NCBI RefSeq assembly: GCF_050624435.1
Contig: NC_134545.1
Location: 86,766,063-86,830,062, forward strand
Direction of reading: 5' to 3'
Length of the DNA: 64,000 bases
Source: Tenrec ecaudatus
Taxonomy: Eukaryota > Chordata > Mammalia > Afrosoricida > Tenrecidae
Shown here: positions 56,770 to 64,000 of the stretch, piece by piece
How the letters are laid out: every line of letters begins with the position of its first letter
Numbering within the stretch: the first letter of the stretch is position 1
Position numbers and translations under genes: made by a program
The notes under the pieces: model-generated
The model's input: only the letters and a program-made list of their open reading frames with translations
The model's database searches: none
Told to the model about the DNA's origin: nothing

Positions 56770-58279
56770 TCTCAAACTGAAAACTCTCTTTATTGATTGG
56801 TACCATACATGACTCAAATGGCCCCCCACCAAAAAAAGGCATTACAGTTGGGGTGGGAAATCCACGTTCCCCACCTCTCCCATCAGCTCTGGATGTGACA
56901 CCCTCCCAGCAGCTGGAGTGGAAGGAACACGGTGTGGGGAGACTTGGGGGTGAGAGGCGATGCTAACACTTGGGGACCGCCTGAAGGGGAAGGCAGCAAA
57001 GCTGGACCTGGGCCCAGACGCAAAGGACCCTGGTCCTTGGCCTCCCCCTGGGCCCCATGCCTCCCCAGGCCTATCCGAAAGGAAGCAGAGGATCCAGGCT
57101 GTCTCTCCTCTATTAGGAAGGAGAGAGAGGGGATCTTGGGAAACGAAGACCCTCCAGAGGGGATAGAAACCCATTGCTCTCAGGTAGGTGCAGAGCTAGG
57201 ACACCCTCAGTGGCCCCTTCCCCTGTATGGAAAAGGGGTTGCCCTAGCTATGCAATTGAGGGGAATGAGAGGACAGTGGATGGGCCCCTCCCTACCCCAT
57301 GCTTGCCCAAATGAGACCCAACAACACACACTCTCCCCCACCGGACAACTGCTCTAGTGGAGGAGGGGAGGTTGGGGGCTAGGGTTATCCAGGGAATCAC
57401 AAGCACTAGGAGGGCAGGATTCACCAAGAAGACGAGGAGACAGACAGCAGTGTGGGGTTGTCCTCAAGAGGGGCAGACATGGCCATCCTTGGCCTCTCTT
57501 GCCTCATGGCATGTCCCCCCCCCACCACCACCAAGAGGAAAAGGGGAGAGGGCAAGGTGTCTCCTTGGTTTGAAGCTCTCAAGTGGTAGAAAATGATATG
57601 CATATCCCCTCACTCCCCTCCCCATCTGGGCCCTAGGCCAGGACTAGGGAGGTAGCTAGACTTGTAATATGGGGAAGGGGGGGGGGAGGTCACGAGTGAT
57701 CTTTTTTTTAAAAACTTACATTTTTAATAATATTATTTTTTTTAAAAACGTGGAACTAGGATAGGTAGAAGGGGGAGGAGCCCAGAGATTTACCCCTCTA
57801 CCACCAACTTCCTGGGGAGTGGGGACAGGGGTGGGGGGGGGGGAGAAGAGAATCCAACCAAGCCCTGTAACTTTAAGTTCCTAAAGGCTGTGAGTGGTGC
57901 CAAACCCAGGCTTGAAGGGGATAGAGTCAGAGGATGGAGAGCCCAGTGAGGACGGAAGTAAACGTCCTGGCGGGGAAGGGGGGGGTGGGGTCAGGCCATA
58001 GCTTTCCTTACAGGCCCAGTCAGTACCCACGTGGACATCGCAAGAGTCTCCCCTTCCCTCAGAATGCTCTGCAGAGGTCAGACCTAACCCCGGTCCGCTG
58101 GGGGTGGGTGGGTGGGGGCAAGTCTTGGCGCCTGCACCCTCACGAGTCCAGTCCCTCCCTGAAGCGGGTGGATGGAGGTTGCCCATTTCCAATGCTCAGT
58201 CTCTTCATTCTGTCTTCTGCTCCCTGGGGCTGCGAGGGTTGGGCAGGCAGGCAGAGTGCTGGGTGGCCTTGGGGGGCCT
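56770..58279 (-). other. LDB1: LDB1 3' UTR
   Basis: The untranslated part of the last exon runs from the TGA at 58280-58282 to a canonical AATAAA (complement of TTTATT at 56789-56794), with cleavage expected near 56765-56775. The mRNA-sense strand is C-rich at 57668-57690 and 57825-57845 (poly-G on the plus strand). It has an A/T-rich island at 57700-57755 (TTTTTAAAAAAAATAATATT). No repeat insertion interrupts this 1.5 kb, which fits constraint on the UTR. Confidence 0.8.
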
Positions 58280-58510
58280 TTACTGGGAGGCCTGTGACGT
58301 GGGGTTCTCCGATTTGCTTTCCTGGCTGGATGGAGGCTTGCTGTTCCAGGGGCTGTTGGCGCCCAGGGCGGGGGAGTTGTTAAAGCTGTCCTCGTCGTCG
58401 ATGCCGTTGGCCGCATCAAACTGGGTGTTCTCCAGCCGGGTGATGAGCCTCTCGTCCTCGTCCCCGAACTCCCCGCCCATCAGGGTGGGCTCCCCCACCA
58501 CCATCACATC
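58280..58510 (-). CDS. LDB1: LDB1 last coding exon: LIM-interaction domain
   Basis: Encodes residues 300-375, from DVMVVGEPTLMGGEFGDEDE to SENPTSQASQ and the stop. The acceptor CCACTCTCAG ends at 58511. The first 40 residues are the linear LIM-interaction domain that wraps along tandem LIM domains. Confidence 0.97.
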   Translation of the reverse strand, partial: DVMVVGEPTLMGGEFGDEDERLITRLENTQFDAANGIDDEDSFNNSPALGANSPWNSKPPSSQESKSENPTSQASQ

Positions 58511-61500
58511 CTGAGAGTGGCGGAGGTCCCCAAACATAATCGGGGCAGGGGCTCGCCCAGCCCAGGGCGGTAGACACCCCCAAAACCCCAATATCCACCC
58601 CAGAAACTCAACCCCACTCCCACCCCGCTACTCAACCCCAAATTTCAAAGCCCAGCTCCTGGAATCCTTCCCAGTGAAGACCTCCTGAGCCTCAAAGTCT
58701 CTAGCCTGGGTCCAACTAGATTGTGGGAGAAGGCACACTACTTCCCTAGCTCCCAAGCCTGTCTCCCTTAAAAAAAAAGGTGGGGGGTGGGGAGATGCTC
58801 AACTTCTGTCCATATGTGAGGGGAAGCCAGTCCAAAACATCAGAGGGGAAAGTGTGCATGTGCATGTCTGGGTATCCTGCACCCATGTGAGCGTGTGTCT
58901 CTGATGGTCTGTGTCCTTCAAACTGTCTGGCCTGAACATACGTGAGTTCTCGTGGTTGTCTCTGTCCCTTTATGTCCAAGTCTGTGTGACAAGCACAAGT
59001 GACTGATAAGGACTCTCCTCAGTGACAGGAGTCAGTAGTCCATGCAGGCAGAGGACTGTAGGAAAAACCGCCTGAGATTCTGTCTGCTAGTGAGCTCAGA
59101 CTGGGTCAGGGGTCAGTGGTAGGGCAGCCCAGAAGAGAGAAGAAAGCCGAGATGCTTACAGGTACCTGGCTGGAGAGGGCGAAGGTGCTGGCTGGACTCT
59201 TCTTCTTGCTGTTGCTGTTGTTGGTGTTGCCGCCCCCCGAGCTCATGGTGCTGCCCCCTGACATCTTCCGTTTCCGCCGCTTGCTGGGCTGCTGCCGGGC
59301 GGGCTCCGCTGAGCAGAGGAGGAAATACTCAGGTGGGGGAGGGCCTGGGCCCCAATCTGATTCCTAAGGAGCCGGGGCCTAGCATGGTCTCAGTCTTGCA
59401 GAACCGGGAGGCAGGCACTCACCTGGGGGTGCTACCATGCGCTGCCATTTCTGGAAAAGGCAGGTCTTGAGGCAGTCACGGGGGCTGAGGCTGTAGGTCT
59501 TATGGCGGGACATGAGCTCCTGCATGGGCTCAAGTATCACACAGAGCTGTGGGGTAGACCAGGAAGTGGTTCGTCAAGGGAGACACGGAGCCGAACCCAT
59601 GTGGGCTGGGGCAGGCAGAAGACTGTTGGACTTACTCGGAGGTAGTTGAGAGTGGAATTGGACAGCCCACACCGGGTGATGTTTTTGGAGAGCTGATCCA
59701 GCATCTGGGGGTCCTGGGCCTAGTGGGGGGAAAAATAAGAATACTGGCCTTGGGGCTGTACCAGCTCACCTACACTGTCCCCTAAGCATACTGGTGCTCC
59801 TGAGAGAAAGGAGGGGCAGCAGGTATTTTGAAACTCACTTTCAAAGATGAGATGCAGGGACCCTACTGGTCTACGGAGGTAAGTGAGGAAGTGCTAGTTC
59901 TTGACCTACCCCGTCTGCTATCTGCTCTCACCCTGGCATCTTGGGTCATGCCCACAACTCACATGCATGGCAAGGATGCTGCGGGGGATGAGCTCTCGGT
60001 GCTGCCGGATGCTGAAGTGCCACGTCTTTATCCGCATCATGTCATCAAACATGAACTCCAGGTACAACCGACCTTCGACACACACCTGGCGGGGGGTGGG
60101 GGGATGTGGAATGCGCAGGCTTGTTAAAACCCTGCTCCCTTCCACAGACCAGACAGTGCACCTGTTACAATCTCCCCCGTGCTCAAAACTCTCCCATTGC
60201 ACACCCTACTGCCACCTGTGCATACAAACGGGTAAACAAACAACTTTCAATACGGCCGAACTATTGAATTGTAGTTTGTAAAATGATATGCTAATAAAAC
60301 TGTTAAACAACAACAACAAAATAAATGGATCTATAACAACGGTCACAGCACACCAGCTCCCATCTATCTGTCACAACAAATGCAGCAAAAATGCTTTAAA
60401 CAGACCCTTGTCCTCTCTCCACACAGCCTGGGACAGACCCCTCTACTCTAAGCTCTGCGAGACAGGGCTGCACTGCTGTCCCCCTGGTGCCCAGGTACAA
60501 TGGGTGCTTCCTCTTGTCCCTCCCTAGGGACTGCTGGGAGGACACTCAAGAGACAGAAGAGGGTTAGCAAGCCCAGGTGCCTCACTGTCCCACCTCCAGT
60601 TGGGCTGCTGACCTGGGTGAACATAGGTTTGCCATGCTGGGTCACCATGCTGCCCTGGTCACAGTCGAGGGACACAAAGTTGCTGTGGAATGCCTCCTTG
60701 GGGTGCTTAAGCACATAGTACAGCTCCGTGGCACCCCCCTCAAAGATGCTGCGGAAGTAGCGTGGAATCAAGGTCCGGCCAATGGCTGTAGAGATTGAAC
60801 AAACTCTCAAGGACAGAAAGACCTCAAAATGAGTAGATATACAGCCCCAACGCACATCCCCAGGATAACCAACCCACTCAGACCTTAGAAGTAAGCAGCA
60901 AGTATGCAGAATTAGCAGGGGCCCCAGAGGCTACTCACTGTATCTCTTTGGTCCATCCTCTAAGCAGAAAGTGATGGTTAGCATGGCATCATCCTCAAAG
61001 AACTCAGTCGTGAAAGCATCCCACCAGAGATTGTCACACTCCTAGGGATCCCGGAGGTGTATATATGCCGTGAGACATTGCACAAGGGCACCCGGATGGC
61101 CATCCCAGTAGCCCCCCCCCCCTTCTTTCGCCATACCTCTGTCCAGTTCTGAAGCCGTTTGTTAAGCTCAAATATTCTGTAATCAGTTTGGTTGCCATAT
61201 GGGGTGTGCCTCCTAGGAGGAAGGAAGGGAAGTCGGTCGGAGTAGGGCCTTCCCTCCCACCTCCACACCCTAGTGATGGAAAGACTGAACCCCACTTACC
61301 CGATCCCAGGTTCCAGGTATGTAGGCGGGTACATGGGAGTTGGGCTGTGTGAGAGAAAAGGCCATGAGCATGGGGATGGAAGTCAGTAATTATTGGGAGT
61401 CACTCCATCCCCCTTTAGAGTGGAGAATCCCATCTGGAGAAGGTCTGGGAAGTGGGGCAAGACTCACCCCACATCCCGATCCAGCATGGTGCCAGGATGG

Positions 61501-61570
61501 AAGGGGGGGAAGGCGTTGCCGTTCGGGGGCTCCTTCGGCGAGTACAGCTTGAATGACTTTGAGGAACAAC
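58280..61570 (-). CDS. LDB1: LDB1, LIM domain-binding protein 1 (ten exons)
   Basis: LDB1 (NLI/CLIM2) is a nuclear adaptor. It dimerises and binds LIM-homeodomain and LMO proteins, joining enhancer and promoter complexes such as GATA1-TAL1-LMO2. The coding exons, minus strand in order, are 61570-61468, 61344-61300, 61212-61137, 61041-60939, 60785-60613, 60085-59963, 59719-59636, 59546-59423, 59308-59160 and 58510-58280. Every junction has AG/GT signals and phases agree. From the internal Met at 61487 the product is exactly 375 residues, the length of the known short isoform. The open frame upstream of that Met (CSSKSFKLYSPKEPPNGNAF) belongs to the long isoform, whose first exon (MSVGC...) is not in the window. 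Dimerisation region about 20-200, basic nuclear signal KRRKRK at 259-264, LIM-interaction domain from residue 300. The serine/alanine-rich linker distinguishes it from LDB2. Confidence 0.98.
59160..59308 (-). CDS. LDB1: LDB1 exon: nuclear signal and linker
   Basis: Residues 250-299 (PARQQPSKRRKRKMSGG ... ALSSQVP), 149 nt. Acceptor CTCTGCTCAG, donor GTAAGC. Carries the basic nuclear localisation signal. Confidence 0.97.
59423..59546 (-). CDS. LDB1: LDB1 exon: LCVILEPMQE to VAPP
   Basis: Residues 209-249 plus one base, 124 nt. Acceptor TACCCCACAG, donor GTGAGT. This falls in the LDB/Chip conserved region that contacts SSBP proteins. Confidence 0.96.
59636..59719 (-). CDS. LDB1: LDB1 exon: AQDPQMLDQL to LNYLR
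   Basis: Residues 181-208, 84 nt, phase 0 at both ends. Acceptor CCCCCCACTAG, donor GTAAGT. Confidence 0.96.
59963..60085 (-). CDS. LDB1: LDB1 exon: VCVEGRLYLE to SILAMH
   Basis: Residues 140-180, 123 nt, part of the dimerisation domain. Acceptor CCCCCGCCAG, donor GTGAGT. Confidence 0.97.
60246..60325 (+). mobile_element. L1-type 3' tail in an LDB1 intron
   Basis: CTATTGAATTGTAGTTTGTAAAATG..GCTAATAAAACTGTTAAACAACAACAAC matches the end of the copy at 41132-42531. It lies antisense to LDB1. Confidence 0.7.
60613..60785 (-). CDS. LDB1: LDB1 exon: IGRTLIPRYF to GKPMFTQ
   Basis: Completes T82 and encodes 83-139, 173 nt. Acceptor AATCTCTACAG, donor GTCAGC. Core of the dimerisation domain. Confidence 0.97.
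60939..61041 (-). CDS. LDB1: LDB1 exon: ECDNLWWDAF to GPKRY
   Basis: Residues 48-81 plus one base, 103 nt. Acceptor GATCCCTAG, donor GTGAGT. Confidence 0.97.
61137..61212 (-). CDS. LDB1: LDB1 exon: RHTPYGNQTD to QNWTE
   Basis: Completes G22 and encodes 23-47, 76 nt. Acceptor TTCCTCCTAG, donor GTATGG. Confidence 0.97.
61300..61344 (-). CDS. LDB1: LDB1 exon: PTPMYPPTYLEPGI
   Basis: A 45-nt microexon-sized segment, residues 7-22. Acceptor CTCACACAG, donor GTAAGT. Confidence 0.96.
61468..61570 (-). CDS. LDB1: LDB1 exon with internal start MLDRDV
   Basis: 103 nt. Acceptor GCCCTTTTAG, donor GTGAGT. For the long isoform it encodes CSSKSFKLYSPKEPPNGNAF and on. For the short isoform the ATG at 61487-61485, in a GGCACCATGC context, is the start. 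Confidence 0.95.
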
Positions 61571-63769
61571 CTAAAAGGGCAAAGGACACCCCTGGGTGTC
61601 GTCAGGCGGTCTTCGGGACGACTTCTCAGCCAGTATGGCCAGGGACAGGTCTTTGGAGCTGCCAGGCCAGAGGCAGCTTCAGGGAAGAAAGCAATTCTAG
61701 GAACACCTGGCACCACTTCTCAACCATACCCAAGAACCCTTTCTTCCTGTGACTTGATCAGGGGAGGAGATGAAGCCGAGAAGTGTCTGTACCACAAGAG
61801 ACCAAGGAACATCCAAGGATTAGAATCGAATTTTGATAAACCTCCTCTTAATCTGTATTATTTTATTCAATCATCACAACGCTGGGTTGACTGTAACATT
61901 GTTCCCCCTTAACACAGGAGGCTGCTGAAGACGCAGAGGGACTTGCCAAGACCACAGAACTTGGTCTAACTGCAAGAAGTATGACTTGAGTCCCGAGCTC
62001 CAGGATCCCCATTCTTGCACTACTTCTACCATCCGCCACCTACCACCCTCCTCCAGGGACCAGTTTGAGGAAGGAGGGAGGGGGTGTTTGGCCAACTCTT
62101 TGCCCCTCCCCCAACCTTGAGTCTTAGGAGAGCAGGGCAAAGAAAGATAAGGGGGGGTGCTGTTGGCTGCCGCCCACCAGATAACCAGTTAGGTCTTCAG
62201 CAGCCCCCACCAACTGTCACGCTCTTATCAGCCCAGCCCCTTCTCCCACCCCCACCAAGGGTAAGGTATGTCTCCAACAAACCAGCAACCTAAAGCCTCA
62301 ACCCCCCTTCTCTACTGAGGCTGACAGATCCCACCCACTTGCAAACTCGACAGTGGTTTCTGCCTGTGTCCCCCTCAATCAGCGACATACAACTCCTGGT
62401 GCTACCATTTCCTGATCGAAAGGAGTGTTGACATCCACTGCTAGGTATAAGCCAGGTATCCCACAACTCCACTTTTCCCCTTCTCTACCAGATAGAGGGA
62501 ATCTAAGGCACAATCCTAAAGGTTCTGACACCAGCCAGAGCAACTTCAGGTTTCCCCAAACTTTGTGCACTGGAAGGATACCTGTAACAGGGGTACCTGG
62601 CTATAAAATCTACTTTTACAGATTTATGTTTTTTGGGGTTTCGAAAGAGACAAAGGAAGACCCTGTGCCAATATGTGTCATTTAATTCCCTCCCCAGGGC
62701 CCCTTCCTCACAATGTGGGCAAAAGGAGGGTCCCAAAGGGACCCGTACAGCAGTCCCTGAAGGTGCCAAGAGCCCGCCCGTGTGTGCCTGCACACAGTGT
62801 GCCCCATCCTGCCTAGCAGGCTTCCGCGCTCAGCTCGCCCCAACATGCCCAGCAAGGGCTGGAGCCCAGCAGCCCCAGGCAGGATCGGAACACCTGCAGC
62901 AAGCCCTCAGCCCATGCATGGGATCCCACAGGCCACAGCCTTCGCATGCTAGCCAGTGTGGACCAAAAAGGGTGTCTTTAGGAAAGAGCCAGCCCCCACC
63001 CGGTCCCCAAGTCATCTCATTTCACAGAAAGGGAGATGAAGGCCACTCGGGAAGCCAAAGCTCACACAGCCCACCAGATGCCAGGCCTGGGCAATGAGCT
63101 AAAGGGTCTCAATTCCCTGTGGCCCTTGTCCCCTCACCAGGCTACTCCTCCCCAGCCCCCTGGACCCCAAACCATCACTGCCTGCCCCCTTAGTCTCAGA
63201 GACAGTGAAGAAATGTATCAATCAGGTCAAGGCTCTAGGAAGAGAAGCAGGACAGCTGGGTTCCTCTTCGTTCCTGAACAAACTCTAGGAATTGACGGCC
63301 TGCCTGGGTGACGGTTTTGAGGAGTTAAAGTCCAAAGCTCTAGGACAGCCTTGATTTACACGTCCAGCTAATGGACACCCACAAACTCTGCATCTCTCCA
63401 GAACCACATTTACTCCCATTAGCCCCAGCGCAGGGGCTTGGCAGTGAGAAGGGGCGGGAGCATCACCCAGACCATCTGTCCCTGTGGCTGCCTGTCCCCA
63501 ATGGAGAGGTGGGGGTTGGGGTGAAGGGGAGGTGTCATCTGGCTGTGAACACAGTCAGAGCCCTTAGGAATGGGGAGATGAAGGCAGGGCCCAGGGCTAG
63601 GAAAGTTTTCACAGGATGGGAGCCAAGGGGCCCCTTCAGCTGGGCAATGCCATGGAAAGTGGCCTGACCTACTGGCAGGCCCCAATCCTGGCTACCCCAC
63701 ATCCCCCAAAAGCCGGCATACCAGGCCTGGCCAAGTCTCAGGCCCTTCCACCTACCCCAGCCCACTTAC
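61571..63769. other. LDB1 intron upstream of the MLDRDV exon
   Basis: No exon with the long-isoform start sequence is present. The intron is free of recognisable L1, RTE or SINE copies, in contrast to the intergenic region, and its ORFs show no domain. Confidence 0.6.
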
Positions 63770-64000
63770 CTGAGAGAACGAGGGGGGCCAGGAGGGGGAT
63801 GGGGGCGCAGGCAGCCCAGAGCGGCCCTGCAGGGGAGAGGACTGGGCGCCGGGATGTGGGGGGAGCCCCAACTTCAGCCGCTCATGTCCCGAGTGGGACA
63901 GGCAGGCCTGGCCGCACAAAGACTCGCCTGCTCGGCCTCGGCCCGCCCCTCGGCGGCCGCAGCCCCGGGGGAAAGTTACAATGACCACGGGGCCGGGAGC
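63770..64000 (-). promoter_or_regulatory. LDB1: LDB1 alternative noncoding first exon / CpG region
   Basis: On the minus strand TTCTCTCAG is followed by a perfect GTAAGTGGG donor with GT at 63769-63768. The sequence upstream is GC- and CpG-rich up to the window edge. Joined to the exon at 61570, its open frame (SFSQ) is out of phase with LDB1, so it would act as 5' UTR and translation would begin at MLDRDV. The transcription start is not visible. Confidence 0.6.

Noticed and set aside
62633-63097. 154-codon plus-strand ORF in an LDB1 intron
   Set aside because: It lies antisense in an intron, has no recognisable motif and is of a length expected by chance at this GC content.

Overview
The window is a piece of a placental-mammal nuclear genome, and its repeats point to an afrotherian, most likely a tenrec. 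Evidence for this is the tRNA-headed AfroSINE family, RTE-type LINE copies sharing the same 3' tail, and three SPIN-like hAT miniature transposons. SPIN is known among afrotherians from tenrecs. The species call (Echinops, Microgale or a relative) is inference. Three single-copy genes fix the locus as the counterpart of human 10q24.32, in the order ARMH3 (C10orf76) - HPS6 - LDB1.

Region by region: (1) 1-16165 is the 5' end of ARMH3 on the minus strand. It holds the first coding exon (1708-1820), a 14-kb first intron full of L1, RTE, AfroSINE, LTR and DNA-transposon copies, and a CpG-rich promoter with noncoding exon 1 around 15901-16090. (2) 16166-24400 is intergenic and built largely of retroelements nested in each other. 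(3) 24400-27390 is HPS6, an intronless gene on the plus strand whose promoter carries a 15-bp minisatellite. (4) 27400-56765 is a repeat-rich intergenic stretch with a near full-length but decayed RTE copy, ERVL-like LTRs, a mariner transposase relic, SPIN and larger hAT elements, an L1 copy with 5' inversion and a nested L1 pair. No further protein gene could be supported there. (5) 56770-64000 is LDB1 on the minus strand: ten coding exons, a 1.5-kb 3' UTR and an alternative first exon at the right edge. The exons were joined by splice sites and phase and give exactly 375 residues from the internal Met.

The genes are unrelated in pathway. ARMH3 works with PI4KB at the Golgi, HPS6 is a subunit of BLOC-2 for lysosome-related organelles, and LDB1 is a nuclear LIM-domain adaptor. 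They share only conserved synteny. I found no new coding system. The strongest novelties are a one-base frameshift that gives HPS6 a new 30-residue C-terminus, the HPS6 promoter minisatellite, and the unusually dense record of DNA transposons and nested retroelement insertions with readable target-site duplications (TSDs).
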